Part shown: piece by piece, positions 13,146 to 26,213 of the stretch
Layout: every line of letters begins with the position of its first letter
How positions within the stretch are numbered: the first letter of the stretch is position 1
DNA from: Sciurus carolinensis
Lineage: Eukaryota > Chordata > Mammalia > Rodentia > Sciuridae
Assembly (NCBI RefSeq): GCF_902686445.1
Contig: NC_062215.1
Span: 24,574,750 to 24,638,749, forward strand
Direction: 5' to 3'
DNA length: 64,000 nucleotides
Position numbers and translations under genes: made by a program
The notes under the pieces: generated by a model
What the model was told of the DNA's origin: nothing
Database searches by the model: none
Seen by the model: only the letters and a program-made list of their open reading frames with translations

Positions 13146-14356
13146 AAATTAGATGCTTCAGTATAAGTCAAATCTGGGTATAATTGCCAAAAAGAATTCT
13201 TTTTTTGTAAAGTCAGCAACAACAACAAAAGTATCCATGTGCTATACTAATCGAAATACAGTATTTGGGATAAAACTAAGGACAATTATTTACCCTCTGT
13301 ACATCTGAGTTCTACCAGATGTAAAATGGAAGTTATCACAATAATACCCTGCCTCTCAGAATACAGCAAACTAAAATGAGACAACATTCATAAAGGGCTT
13401 GAAACCAAAGCCAGTGCTCAACAAGTATCTAGTAGGACTAAAAGAATGAGGAAAGTATTATGGTCCTGACCAACTCTGCTGCTGACACCTCGCATCACAT
13501 TCTAAATTCTGTTTCCAGGTGTTTTCAGAGGATGTTGCTTGGGTTCCTGGGTGACACTTACAGCCATGTCACATAATGAGCAAGTGAAGGATAAGGAGGT
13601 TATTTCACCTAGAGTGGAAAGACTGGGGTGGGGAGGGTATCATTACTGACTTCTGATAACCGAAAGAATGGCACTAGGAGCAGAGGGCAAATGTTTCAGT
13701 GAATAAATCTCATCTTAAGTAAAGAAAAGCAGTCAGAGTAGTTTGAAGAGAAAATTGACTGTCTCAAGAAGTCATGAGCTCCCTGTCTCCAGTGATGGGT
13801 GGGTTGCCATCAGAGACTGGGAAATCACTGGATGAAAGCGTTTCTGTCATGACAAGACTAGGCCCGATGATCTTTATGGTCCCTTCTAACCCAAAGAATC
13901 TAAGATGCTCTTAAAATATGGCACCTGAATGTGAAATTAATGCTATGTATTGGAGTTAGTGAGACAAATATCCCCTAAACATAGTTATCATTGCTATTTA
14001 AATCTTGAAAATCTTCATTTTACATGAAGAAGAGAGAAAACCAAAAATTGAATAGATTTGTTTTACCTGTCAGCTATTAATATCATACCACCTAGGCCAG
14101 TGTTGGATCTGTCTCATCATTTATCTTTTCAATACTTCATAAATATTTTATATTTATTTTAGGATATATATTTTCCCAGGTAATAAAGATACAAAAATGA
14201 ATAGACAGATAAATAAGTGATAACAGCAATGTGATAAGTGGCCAGCAGTGCAATGAACAAAGCATTGGTACAGCAAAGAAGAGTGGAGTTTCACTCTGTT
14301 CTAGGCTGGTGAGGAAGGCTCCTTGAGGAAGGGAAATTTGATAATTTCACAGTTGT

Positions 14357-14428
14357 TTTGGTACTGGGGATTCAGGGCCTGCTAGGGCATGCTAAGTAAA
14401 TGCTTTACCACTGAGCTACATCCCCAGG
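14357..14428 (-). mobile_element. ID SINE
   Basis: Reverse ID: TGGTACTGGGGATTCAGG ... TTTACCACTGAGCTACATCC. Confidence 0.8.
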
Positions 14429-14527
14429 ATCCTGGGAGTGACATTTGAACTGCATCTTGGAAGACACAGATTTTCCAGCTATAGAATGGATAGAACATCA
14501 TTCAGACCAAAGAAGAGGTTATTAAAA

Positions 14528-14855
14528 GTCACTCCAGGCACAGTGGCACTATAATCCTAACAATTTGGGAGGTTGAGGAAGGAGGATCACAAGTTCCAGG
14601 CCTGCCTGGGCAACTTAGGAAGATACCAACTTAGGAAGACACTGTCTCAAAATAAAAAGTAAAAAGGCCAACACAGTGATGAACACCTTGTAATCCCAGC
14701 AACTTGGGAGGCTGAGATAGGAGGATTGCAAGCTCTAGGCCAACCTCAGCAATTTAGCAACTTAGTGAGACTCTCTCAAAATCAAAACAACAAGGGCTGG
14801 GAATGGAGCTCAGTGATGGAGCATCCCTGGGTTCAATCCCACAAAAATAAATAAA
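14528..14855 (+). mobile_element. Tandem B1-type and B1-ID composite SINE
   Basis: Two B1-like units (from about 14528 and 14665) joined by AAATAAAAAGTAAAAAGG and ending with an ID unit (GGGCTGGGAATGGAGCTCAG ... GGTTCAATCCC). Confidence 0.85.
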
Positions 14856-15239
14856 GTTACAATGCCATGATTTAAAGGACAAGTAACCAGGTAAGACTGG
14901 CTTTCAAAGTAGGAAAATCCAGGAGCTTCAAGAACCTGCCACAATTCCATAGAAAGAGAAGCCCTTAGGCAATCAACCTATTTCTTCTCTTCTTCCTGCT
15001 TTGAAAGTTTTTCTCCTAAAACCCAAATTTCTTCTCATTCTTTAAGCTGGTGACCTCATTTACACTCTAAGTATTTACAGTTTTTTTGGTTTTTTTTTTT
15101 TTTTTTTCCTTCTCAGGCATTCTTGAATTTTAAAAAGATTTGCAGATATAGCAACCTGGAACTGGTCTTTTCCTGGTTGTAGGTTTAAGATTTTTTTAAA
15201 TATTTATATTAGTTGTTGATGAACCTTTATTTTATTTAC

Positions 15240-15330
15240 TTATTTATATCCAGTGTTGAGAATCAAACCCAGTGCCTCACACATGCTTCCAAGCACTCTA
15301 CCATCTGAGCCACAACCCCAGCCCACTGAG
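15240..15330 (-). mobile_element. ID SINE
   Basis: Reverse ID: GTTGAGAATCAAACCCAGTG ... CACTCTACCATCTGAGCC, with a partial duplication of the CACTGAGCCACAA segment. Confidence 0.75.
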
Positions 15331-16776
15331 CCACAAACCCAGTCCTCGGTTTAAGATTTTTTGATCTTTAAAAATTCATCCTACCTGCCCACTCTGTTCT
15401 TTGATAGGCTTGTCTTGGATCTTCTACCATGACACTCCCTGAAAACTCTTGGGTTTCTCCAAAATCAGCTCCAGTTAGTTGAAATGCCTTTGGTCTCCAT
15501 TTCTTTAGCTGACAATCAAAGTCAGTGATGGGGGAGTTGAAAGTGAGATTAGAGAGGGAGACTTATGAAATATGAACTTGGCCTTATAAAAAGTAACTCC
15601 ACATCCCACCCACTTATATTTTCACCATTTAATGTTTTTTTTTTAACTGATTCTCAGCAAAAATTGATATTCCCTCTGGTCAGGAGGCTGAGTAACCATG
15701 TGCAAAGTGAAATATGGTGTACTTGAAGTCTCGTAACTTGTGGAAATCACCAAGACCCATTATTTCAGCATGCTTGCCTCGAGGCCAGCTCCAACAACTG
15801 AAAAAAAAGGACTGGTAAGATACCTGGCTCCTGCCTTCTTATAAACTATTTAATCTCTCTGAAACCTCTTACAAAAGCTGGTAAAAACTCAGATGAAGGA
15901 ATACTGAAGCTGGATAAACACTCGGATCTCTACCCATGTTGAAAATATTATCTGTTCTTTCTCAAATATGTCTCTCCCATTCAGGTATTTGCTCTGTGAT
16001 AGCCTTTTACCTTGGCAACTGCTAAGTCTCTGTGTTTTGTGTTTCAAAACTGATAAGGAAAGTCAAAATTCTCCCACTTTGCTTATTCAGAACACTGGGT
16101 AAAGAGAAGCCATATGCAATGTGGGCCTCAGTGGCCTCACAACCAGTGGCTCACCCTCCTTGTTCTTCTTGTGTGTGCCTTGCTAATCCCAGAGAGCAGA
16201 AAGTAATAGGAAGAAGAAAATAAATGGGCTTTCTCTGAGAGACTCATACAAACACTCTCTCTAGTGATCTCCTTATCTGCAGAGTTGGCAAATTCTTTAC
16301 AACATCTGATCAAGGAAGGGTTTTTTTGATGTTTCGGCATGTTCTCGATTTACTACCCTGCTACAGGATCTGACTAGATGGCCTTATCAGGAGCCTTTTC
16401 AGAGCTTTCCAGGAAGGTTGCAAAGTCTGCGTATTTGTAAATAAACAGCAGGCTGATCCCAGAATGTGGTTTCTTTGGGGCTAAAGCAACATTTGCATAA
16501 AGCAGAAGAGCAGATGCCAGATCCAAGTGATCTATTGCCCTTAATCTGGCTTTGCATCCCTCCCCTCTCCTCTTCCTGTCTCCCCCTGAGACTGCCCATC
16601 ATATTAACTTTGCTGTAAGGAACATTCTACATTGCCCCAGAACCTGCAGTAAATTATGAGATGAGAAGCTTCTGTGACCCCCACCCCCAGGCTTCTGCCT
16701 TCCATCTTCCTTGTGCCTGGCTCTGCAGATCAGTAATAGGAGACTCACAGGTAAAACAGGTTGAAGATTTGGACTT

Positions 16777-17002
16777 TTTTTCTTTCTTTTTTTTTTTTTT
16801 CCTTTGGTACTAGGGATTGAACTCGCAGTGCTTAATCACTGAGTCACATCCCCAGCCCTTTTTATTTTTTAATTTTGAAACAAGTTCTAAGTTGCTTAGG
16901 GTCTTGCTAAATTGCTGAGACTGGATTTGAACTTGCAATCCACCTGCCTTCACCTCTTGAGCCACTGGGATTACAGTTGTGCACCACCACACCTGGCTGA
17001 TA
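16777..17002 (-). mobile_element. B1-ID composite SINE
   Basis: Reverse full-length composite: poly(T), GGTACTAGGGATTGAACTCG, TTTTAATTTTGAAACAAG linker, GGGATTACAGTTGTGCACC end. Confidence 0.9.
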
Positions 17003-17769
17003 TTTGGACTTTTGATCTGCTTATTCCCCAGTCTTCAAAGTTCTAATCTATATGTCTACAATGACATCTCTGTATCATGACTTCTTTGTATCCATCTCTA
17101 TATCATGACTTCTACTAATTGGGAAGTCAGAGCAGCCCCATGCCTATCAAAAGGATTTGGAAAGAGGTGTACTTAAAGAGAATGCTTCCCAAATTCACTT
17201 TATTTATTTATTTATTTATGGCACAGAATCTGAATACAGAGACTCACCACCTGCTTAGTAAGGGTTCCATTTCTACCCTGCACTTCCAGCTCCTCAAATT
17301 CACTTTAATAACCCTCTTCCAATTTTCCTTAGCTTGTTATGATTATACAAACCTGAGCCTGAGATCAGTCATGTTCAAAGTAGCTACATCTTTACAAACT
17401 TGGAGACCACCCCATGTATGTGTGAAACCTTCCATCATGGCCAAACACGAACCCATTAAAATTTTCACAAAATGCATAAATCACCTAAATATTTGACTTG
17501 AACTATAGAAATTTTCAATCTCTAAGGGTTACACAGAGATAGTCCCTTTGGAACCTGGTGGTCTTGGCTACTTGGGTAATCTGCTTGATTCCTCTTTTCC
17601 AAAAGGAAAAGGGAGAGGCAGTGACCAAAGACCTGATGGTCTAATAACTAGGGATGGAATTGAGGGTAGAATAAGGGGGGAAGAGAAGCTATCATCTGAA
17701 ATGTATATTCCACATATGTGGATTTATATAAATACTTGAGGACCAGAGGCAGAGAAAGAAAATGATATG

Positions 17770-17935
17770 TTGTTTTTCAGATATGTGATCTTGGGCACAT
17801 TACTTATTTTCTCTGAGCCTCAGGCTCCTCATGTATATAGTGAGAATAATGATACACAAACCTCCCAGAGATGTGGTGAGAAATAAGGGCTAATAGCAAA
17901 GTGCTATATAAATGTCAATAACAGCAACAATGATA
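17770..17935 (+). repeat. MIR SINE relic
   Basis: GTGATCTTGGGCACATTACT, CTCTGAGCCTCAGGCTCC and CAAAGTGCTATATAAATGTC in MIR order. Confidence 0.7.
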
Positions 17936-18644
17936 ACAAAAATAATAACAGCTGCCACCAAGGAGGGAGGTCAGGGAAAAGCATCTTGAAAGAAGTTGAA
18001 TTACCTGGCCAGCAGTCATAAAGAGTGGAACTGAAGTAGCTGGCCTAGCTAGGTCACCTGCACTTCCCTCCCTTGAGATAATGGGGCCTCTCCTTCTCAC
18101 CCATCACATTGTTTCTCTACACCAATACTCATTTCCTTCCTCACAAATTACACAGACTCCACTCAGTAAATGTTTGCTCCCTACAAATGGCTGCTGATGT
18201 GGCAGCTCCCTTCCTGAGCTTGGGGATTTGTATGGATTAAGGTATCAGTGACTGATGCAGCCCTAGAGGTCAAGTAGATGGAAACAATTTGCAAGAGAAA
18301 GAAAAGTCCTCCAATTTTTCACTACCAACCTGCCCCTTAGTCCTTCCCTGCCTAGGCTATCCTGTCTGTGTCAATAGAAATACAGAGCCTAGATCAAGGG
18401 ATATAAAATGCACCTTCTGCTTTCAACTGATCTGATTACATTTTGTATCTTCTGTTCAGTTCTAAACATCTCATTTTATGGAAAATATTAACTAAAAAAG
18501 GAAAGGTGCAATAGGGAAAGATCTAGAAATCAGGTATCAGGAAGACCAAATGAAAGAATAGGGATATTTTTACCCTACAGAAGGAAAGACCTAGGGACAC
18601 AAAGGACAGATGTCTTCAAATACTTGGAGGAGAAAAGGGATTAG

Positions 18645-19018
18645 GAGCTAGTGGTGCATGTCTGTAATCTAAGTGACTCTGGAGGCTGAGGTAGGGGGAT
18701 CACAAATTTGAGGCCAGCCTTAGCAATTTATCAAGGCCCTAAGCAACTTAGTGAGATGCTGTCTCAAAAATAAAAAAATAAAAAGTGCTGGAGAGCCATG
18801 CCTGGTGGTGCATGTCTATAATCCCAGTGATTTGGGAGGCTGAGGCAGGAGAATCATGAGTTCAAACCCAGCCTCAGTAACTTAGCAAGGCTCTAAGCAA
18901 CTCAGGAGACCCTGTCTCTAAATAAAATACAAAAAAAGGCTGGGGATGTTGGTCGGTGATTGAGTGTCCCTGAGCTCAATCCCTGGTACCAAAAAGAAAA
19001 AAAAAAAAAAAAAAAAAA
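18645..19018 (+). mobile_element. Two tandem B1/B1-ID SINE units
   Basis: First B1-like unit from 18645, second from about 18795 (GCCATGCCTGGTGGTGCATG), ending in an ID unit and an A-rich tail. Confidence 0.85.
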
Positions 19019-19088
19019 GATGTGCTGGAGCTGTGACTCAGTGGTGCAGCACTTCTAGGTTCCATACCCAGTACCTGTCCCCCCAAAA
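19019..19088 (+). mobile_element. ID SINE
   Basis: GTGCTGGAGCTGTGACTCAG ... TTCCATACCCAGTACC directly after the preceding SINE tail. Confidence 0.7.
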
Positions 19089-19364
19089 AAGTTATTGTTT
19101 CCTCCAATAGTCCACAAAGAAGGATCAAGAATCAAGTCCCAAGAAGGCAAATTTCTATTCCACATAAAAACTGTTTTCTATCATTTAGTGAAGTTCAACC
19201 TCAAGGGAGTCTTCCTTACAGTGATCTTCCCATTGATAAAGGAGGCTGAGCCCAGGATGTCGTAGTAAAGATTAAGTGAAATGCTTCTCCAAGCATTTAG
19301 TTGTGGGGTTTTTTGTTTGTTTGCTTGTTTAATTTTGGGAATCCTTTCTGGTTTTCTTTTTTAA

Positions 19365-19462
19365 GTAATTATTTTATTTATTTTTATGTAATGCTAAGGA
19401 TCAAACCCAGCACCTCATACATGCTAGGCAAGTGCTCTGCCACTGACCTACAGCCCCAGGCT
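19365..19462 (-). mobile_element. ID SINE
   Basis: Reverse ID: GCTAAGGATCAAACCCAGCA ... GTGCTCTGCCACTGACC. Confidence 0.8.
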
Positions 19463-19657
19463 GTGTTTATTTGTTTTTGTCTTGGATTTGCACACCTCTC
19501 CTCCACTCCTCTAAATTCATCTCAGGTAGGCACTAGTGAGACAGAAAAGTGGGAAATTTCCAGTCATTGTCACTTAAGCACTGATGTCTTGGGAAATTCA
19601 TATACCAAATAAAAGGCTTTGGGATTATGTTCTGAGGGGCATAGAGAAAAGGGAGGG

Positions 19658-19882
19658 AAGCCCAATGCAGTTGTGTACTCCTGTAATCCCAGAACTTGGG
19701 AGACTGAGGCAGGAGAATTGTGAGTTCAAAGCCAGCCTCAGCAACTAAGTGAGGCCCTAAGCAACTTAGTGAGACCCTGTCTTAAAATAAAACATAAAAA
19801 TGGCTGGAGATGTAGCCCAGAGGTTAGGCACCCCTGAATTCAATCTTTGGTACCAAAAACAAAGAAAAAAAAAGAAAAGAAA
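19658..19882 (+). mobile_element. B1-ID composite SINE
   Basis: CCTGTAATCCCAGAACTTGG ... GAGACCCTGTCTTAAAATAA, ID unit and A/G-rich tail. Confidence 0.9.
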
Positions 19883-21137
19883 GGGGGAGAGAAGAGATGG
19901 GAATTCAGCAAAATGACTTCCTTGGTTCTCTCTCACTTTTTGAACTAAGAGGCAGTTATATGATCAAGACACCCAAAGGTAATATTGATCTGAAAAATGG
20001 GTCAGTATCTCCTTTGAGAGCACGAATTTCTCTCCATATCTGCCAAAGCCATTAGAAAAACACCTTTTACTATTGCAGGAAGAAGATTCGCAAGTAATTT
20101 ACCCCTTCTTCTGTCTTCATTTCCTTGAATAACCAAATTCTCCTGTAAAGCTTGCAGATGCAAGTGTGCATGTATGTGGGAGGAAGCGGAGGGTGGGGAG
20201 GGGTGTCCTTTCTTTCCAGGTACACCCAGAGTAGAAAGCTGTTCATACCCACCAGGGACCTGGGACTTTTCTGTCTCCTCACTCCACCACTAATAGGGGA
20301 TAGGGAGAGCACCAGGCATCCAAGGTAGTACTCTCTGTGGTTCAGCAAAAGGCTCCCCTTGCCAGGCTGGAGGGGAAGGGGAAAGGAATTCCTGGGGTGC
20401 TCAGTTAGACCCTGGATAACTGCAGAAAGAGTCCTGAAACCTGCCTGGGTTGTAAAGAGAGGCTAGAGACTGCCTCTAGGTTTCCACGTGACCCGAGACA
20501 AGAATCTGAGTTATTTCTTAGTGATCAGGCAAATATTTACACTTGTCACAAAAAATAATATTGAGAATTAAACTAAAGGTTCAAGAAAAGGAAACAACAG
20601 AGAAAGAGAACCAGGTATTTTCTTGTTTCCTAAGGAAGGAATCTGGTATTGGGAGCAGCTCAGCATCTGTCCAATGCAGAGTATATGCTAAACGAGATTT
20701 AGCATATCATTAGACTTATTACATTCAAACTTATGACCCTGTTTTTGTCCGTAGACTTGTGTACAATAGGACTAGAGGAAGAGAAAGGGTAAAGTAAGAT
20801 TTGCTTTTTTTAGTCTCCTCATATCCCTTTGATATAAAGAGAAAGAAGGACCCAGAGTTAGGACTGGCATTAGGCACTACTAACCAGATACTGTTTTACC
20901 TCTATTTTTGTGTTTGTATCTTTGCTCTTTATGGGTAAATTCTAGAGATAAAGACAAGTTCTTTTTCATTTTTCCTATTCAAGGCAGGAGTACTCAGTTA
21001 AATCTTACTAAATTATGAGTTCAAACACCCAAAAGAAAACCAGGGGAAAATACCAATACATGAATCTTCAGTATTCTGTGAAGCAAATGTAAAAAGACTA
21101 TTCATATTTGTGGTTGTTTTTACTTGGCTTTAGCTTA

Positions 21138-21345
21138 ATTGTTTTTTCAGTACTGGGGCTGGAACCCAGGGGCACTCTACCACTAAGCCACATCCCCAGC
21201 CCTTTTTATTTTTTTATTTTGAGACAGGGACTAAGTTGCTTAGGGCCTTGCTAAGTTGCTGAGGCCAGGCTTGAATTTGTGATCCTCCTGCCTCAGCCTC
21301 CAGAGTCACTATGATTACAGGCAGCACAACTGTACCCAGCTGCTT
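21138..21345 (-). mobile_element. B1-ID composite SINE
   Basis: Reverse composite: CAGTACTGGGGCTGGAACCC, TTTTTATTTTGAGACAGGG, CTCAGCCTCCAGAGTC, ending near CCCAGCT. Confidence 0.9.
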
Positions 21346-21810
21346 TAGTTCAATTTTTGCTTTTCCCCTAAGTGTTTAGCAACATACCATGGACCGTGGA
21401 GTGCTATCCTGCCTCTTCTCCTTTTTCATTTCCATTCCGGGAATCTTGTAGGGTTGGATTAGGCTGAGGGTTTTCAGCAAAAGGTCCTTGTCTTTTTACA
21501 CCTCTTATATTGAGAATTCTGTTTTCCACTCATACTTCTCTGAAGTTTCCTTGTGCAGCACATACAGTCAAAATAGAAACTCCAAAGAGTAGAACAAAAA
21601 GAGACTGTGTCCACACAGATAACAATATCTGTCCCTTAGCCCTTTTTCTCTGGCTGTGTAGAGGTCACTTCTGCAAAGCTGAGCACAGGTCAGTTTGTTT
21701 CTGGTTGGGAACAGAAGGGAATGATGCTTGTTTACAGTACAGACAGGTTTGTGAAGGGGTAAGGGAGGCCAGAGTCTGTGGGAATGTGTCAAAGTATGAA
21801 TTCCAATGGG

Positions 21811-21826
21811 TTTTCTTTCTTTCTTT

Positions 21827-21869
<43 letters not shown>

Positions 21870-21871
21870 GT

Positions 21872-21912
<41 letters not shown>
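21811..21912 (+). repeat. Compound (TTTC)n(TG)n microsatellite
   Basis: TTTC units 21811-21868 switch to TG units 21869-21912, abutting a reverse SINE on the right. Confidence 0.95.
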
Positions 21913-21915
<3 letters not shown>

Positions 21916-21919
21916 AGTG

Positions 21920-22103
21920 GGTTGGGGGGTTACTGGGAATTGAACCCAGTGGCTCTACACTGAACCACACTCCCAGTCTTTTTTAATTTTATTTTGAGAC
22001 AGGGTCTCACTATGTTGCCCATGCTGGCCTCAAATTTCCAAACCTGCAGCCTCAGCCTCCAGAGTTGCTGGGATTACAGGTGTGGCCCAGGACATCCAGC
22101 TTC
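21920..22103 (-). mobile_element. B1-ID composite SINE
   Basis: Reverse composite: TTACTGGGAATTGAACCCAG, TTTTATTTTGAGACAGGG, GCTGGGATTACAGGTGTGG. Confidence 0.85.
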
Positions 22104-22104
22104 A

Positions 22105-24000
22105 ACGGGTTTTCAATGAGTTTTGAAATGTTTGCTCTGTAGGTGGGCAATGATAGGCATAAGCCCCTTTCAAAATTGTTTTAGCAATTCTCCATTTCCA
22201 ATGTACCCACATTATTGAATTTGAATGTTCTAAATAAAGACCCAAATGCTGGAATCCTACCTTTACCCATCCCACTTCACCCATCCTCCAGGGAAGAGGG
22301 TGCCTTCCTAACCTTCCAGAGGTTCTTTCTAGTCAACTTCAGCAACTTGGGTAAACTGTCTCCTGACACAGGTGGGGAATGGAAATTGAGTTCTGGAAAA
22401 GAACTGAGTGTAAACAAGAGTAAGTGGAGGTAGTGAAGGGAAAGAAGTTCAGGACCCTCATCTCAAAAAGCAAAAGCTTCTGCCAGAGGCCACTCTAAAA
22501 TGGGGAGAAATCAGTGAACTGTGTCAAAATTCATTAGATCCTTGTCTTGCCCCTCCAATCTTGCTGAGGAATTTCCTCCCCCAGCCTCATTTCCCCAAGA
22601 GAGCCCCTAATGTAAAAATCTAGCCCTGGAGTGGTACAGGGAATGAACAGGTGAACTTTCCTTTTGCTATTCCTTTTCCTTTTCCTTGACAACTTTGCCC
22701 TTCTCTCTGCTTGATTTCAGTAGACTTTCAAGTCCTACCTCTGTGGTATCATGATACCCAATACCTGTGTGTAGATCAGTGAGATGAAGAAGTAGGAGGA
22801 ATTCATCAGTTCCCAACAATTCACAATGATGGTAAGTGACCACACATGCCAGACTGGGTGATCTTCCAACAGGCTCTGTGAAACTCCCAAGGGGTGGTCA
22901 CCCTGCATGTTAGGCATGGAAAATAATGCTTCCCCTTGCTGTCCCCTTTTTGATCCTAAACTGCATGTATACCCTTATGTGATTTCACATTATTGGCCCT
23001 AGAAGAGGGAAGAAAACTCAAGTGTCTTTTGGAAAGAGAAAATGAAACCTTGGTAAGTTGGTGTGTAAATGACACAACACTGGACGAATTTAGAAGATGG
23101 AGAGGAGAGGAAGGCTTTGGGACAGATGCATCTCTCTTGAGCTCCCTGCAGGACGACTGTATTCATTTTCTATCTACATAAACATCCAGCAGGGCCTTAA
23201 AATCCTTTACATTTCTTAAGTTTTGCCTTTTCTTGGGTTTACATTTACTCAACTAAAGGAAGTCTTAAGTAAACAAACAGATAAGGGTGTTGTCTCTCTG
23301 TGGGAGAAGCCTTGTATCAAACTTACCCTAAAACCATACAGTGAGCACTGTCATTTGCTTAAGACAGGTACCTTTAATGGAAGATAAGGATGAAGAAAAT
23401 GCCTCCAATCTACTTCCATTATCTTCATATGAGTACATTGATTATGATAATATTATTGGCCAAACTTCTGAAAGCAAACATCATTTCAGAACACCATTCT
23501 TGGGTGTCTAGCTCCTAGACAGAAGAATTTTAGTTCAATGTTCATTTATTCAACAAATATTTCCTGAGTATTTTCTTTGTGACAGATATTGTACTGGGTA
23601 CTAGAAATGGAACAATGAAAAACACAGATAAAAATCCCTGCCTTCATGGGTCTTACATTCTAGAATATTAGGAAGTGAAAGATGAGTTTACACATATGAC
23701 TTCTGGGTATACAAATGTCACTTCTTTATTGTATTAGCCCTTTTACCACCTTAAGGAACAATGTAAACTTTTACAAATTTACCAAGCTTCTCTACTAGAA
23801 AGAATAGTTTATAATAGTAATAACATATAGAACATGGAGATATGTGATCCCTTTGAAGTCCTGGATCATCTCTCCAACCCAGAAGTTCCATTTTTAGTCC
23901 ATCTCAATGCACTCCTTTCCCCAAAAGACAATCATTCACTGAATTGTCTGTCCTCTGGGAGGCCCAGGCCACTGGTCCAGCAAGAGTGGAGAGACCAGGG
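22105..24000. other. Intergenic DNA, no gene
   Basis: Apart from an L2-like relic near 23540, nothing is recognised. No splice-supported frame. Confidence 0.5.
23538..23670. repeat. L2-like 3'-end relic
   Basis: TTCATTTATTCAACAAATA followed by CCCTGCCTTCATGGGTC and TTACATTCTAGAAT. Confidence 0.5.
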
Positions 24001-24114
24001 CATGACCTCAGGACTGGGGCCCTTCCCCTGCCCTTCTGGCCTCAGCAATCCCTTGGACAGGCGGCTCCAACAGGGCCGGGCCAGAGAGTGGGGGGCTGCA
24101 AACCATTTCAGGGT

Positions 24115-24131
24115 TGAACTCTCCATGAACC
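24115..24131 (-). promoter_or_regulatory. DR5 retinoic acid response element, distal 3' of HOXB1
   Basis: On the minus strand GGTTCATGGAGAGTTCA: two perfect RGKTCA half-sites spaced by five bases, the strongest RAR/RXR arrangement. It lies 6.3 kb 3' of the HOXB1 stop. A DR5 element several kb 3' of mouse Hoxb1 controls gut expression, and this is the likely counterpart. The flanks are locally GC-rich and free of SINEs. Confidence 0.75.
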
Positions 24132-25279
24132 GGGAAGGAAAGGAGGCGGAGGCGACAAAGCAGAGCCAGCAAGGGCAGGCTGGGGAGGCGAGGCTTCTGG
24201 GCAAAACTTCTGGCTGAGTAAATACTGAGTGGCCTCATCTCCAAGGTGGGGGTTGAAATGGAACTGTCAAGCCAGAGTAAACTGGAGGGAGCAGTTGGCC
24301 TCTAAGGAGCATGCTTTCTGGGTCTCCCTCCCTCCCTCCTCTTTTCCCCTTCGGGCAGAAAGGGCTTCAAGGCTCAGAATAATCTGGACCCAGGCCAGTG
24401 ATTTTAAGAGCTGGAATGAAATGTAGAGAGTGATTTTAATTAGTTCTCTCTGTTGAATTAGTATATTCAACAGGATGTTTCCTGTCCCCCTCCATATCCC
24501 ACCAAGTTTCCATTTCTTATCTATCTCTTCTATTTTTGGAGGAAAGGATGAGTTGAGCTGCAATGGGATAATTCAACTTGTATTAAACACAGCAGAAATA
24601 GGTCCAGAGAGGTAAGGTGATTCACCTAAGGGCTCAAAGGAAGTCCTTGGTAGAGTAAACTCAAGCATCCTGACTTCCTGTGCCATTCTTTTCTCAAGCA
24701 TCTGATCTATTTGTTCTCCAAAGCAGAGAAAGACAGTGGATGAGGGGTCAGGTGGTCAATCTTTGAGCCCAAGTTTGAGCCTCTCTATTCTTCAGTGAGT
24801 GGACATTAAATATTTTGTATCTTCAATTCCTGTCACACCCAGGTCATATTCTGATTATATAAAGCATTTTCAGAGCCAGGGAAATAGCAAAAGCTGAAGC
24901 ATCTGGGATACTGTGATTGAGTCATACTATGGAAGTCATGCAAAGAAGTCCTTGGAGCCAGAAATTGAGTCACCAAGAAAAAAATCTGGTACAACTGCAG
25001 GGGGAGCCAATATCTTGGACTACAATGAGAATGTGCAACCAAAGTTATACAATGAGGCTGTCCTGTCAAAAATGAACTTCATTTTGCCACCATACTTACT
25101 GTAAGCTGGTACTCTGTGGATCTTCCCAGAATACTTTTATCCATGATAGTTTTATTCCCTGGCAGCAAGACCTATAGTTTGGGGTCAGGTGGGTCTGCTG
25201 GTACAGTATAGGGGAGTGTATACTGGAGAATGTCTGCTTCTGTCATGTCAAGACAAAAAAAAATAAGATAAGGTAATCA

Positions 25280-25445
25280 AAAAATGTCTTTTTATCATTA
25301 CCCTTGGTACATGTATGATAACACAAATGGTATGACTCTACATCATGTACAACCAGAGAAATGAAAAATTGTGCTCCATTCATGTACAATGAATCAAAAT
25401 GCATTCTGTTGTCATGTATAACTAATTAGAACAAAACAAAAAGGT
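25280..25445 (+). mobile_element. Unclassified interspersed repeat, possibly L1 3' tail
   Basis: GTACATGTATGATAACAC ... AATGAATCAAAATGCATTC ... ATGTATAACTAATTAGAAC is a pattern I associate with an abundant sciurid repeat. The class is uncertain. Confidence 0.4.
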
Positions 25446-25451
25446 CTTTTG

Positions 25452-25640
25452 TAGCCAGGCACAATGGCACACACCTATAATCCCAGCCATTCAGGAGCCT
25501 GAAGCAGGTGGATCACAAGTTCAAAGCCAGCCTCAGCAACGTAGCAAGGCCCCACGTAACTCAGTGAGACTCTGTCTCAAAATAAAAAATTAAAAGGGTT
25601 GGAGATGTAGCTCAGTGACTAAGTTTCAATCTCTACTAAC
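25452..25640 (+). mobile_element. B1-ID composite SINE
   Basis: GTAGCCAGGCACAATGGCAC ... GAGACTCTGTCTCAAAATAA ... GGAGATGTAGCTCAGTGAC; the ID 3' end is shortened and runs into a CA tract. Confidence 0.9.

Positions 25641-25680
<40 letters not shown>
25641..25680 (+). repeat. (AC)n microsatellite
   Basis: About 40 bp grown from the tail of the preceding SINE. Confidence 0.95.
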
Positions 25681-26213
25681 TGTCTTTTGTGAATATAGAA
25701 AACAGGAACTTTCTACTGAACCTTTAGCCATATGCCAGGTGGCATTCCAAGTACTTTTATTATTTACCATTTAGTCTTCAACATCTTCCATTTTACACTT
25801 GGAGAAATGAAAGCACAAGCAGTAGACTAGCAGAGATCACCCAGATAATACAAGGGGACCACATTGAAAATTAAGTCATACTTCAGAACTCTTGCCCTTC
25901 ACAGTGCTAAATCAGGAAATTGAAGTATCTGCCTTCAAGACTTCTTGTCAATTTTCCCATAGCACAAAGGGAGGAGAAGAGTTTGAGTCCAATACAGCTC
26001 TCCTCTTCTACAGGTGGGTAAGCTGAGACTAGAAGAAGGGATGGGTCTCAGCCAGATGACCTAAAGTATTCTCAGCAGCTGAGAAGGGAATCTCTCTACT
26101 CGTCTCTAGCTCCAGACACCAACAGGGATCAAGCAAGATATGAGTGTGAGATATGGGCAGACTGGGGACTACAGAAAGGGAAGCAACATATGTCTGCAAA
26201 CAATGATAGTAAT

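Noticed and set aside
24748..24761. GGGTCAGGTGGTCA as another DR2 RARE
   Set aside because: One half-site is TGGTCA and the surroundings are undistinguished; a chance match is likely.
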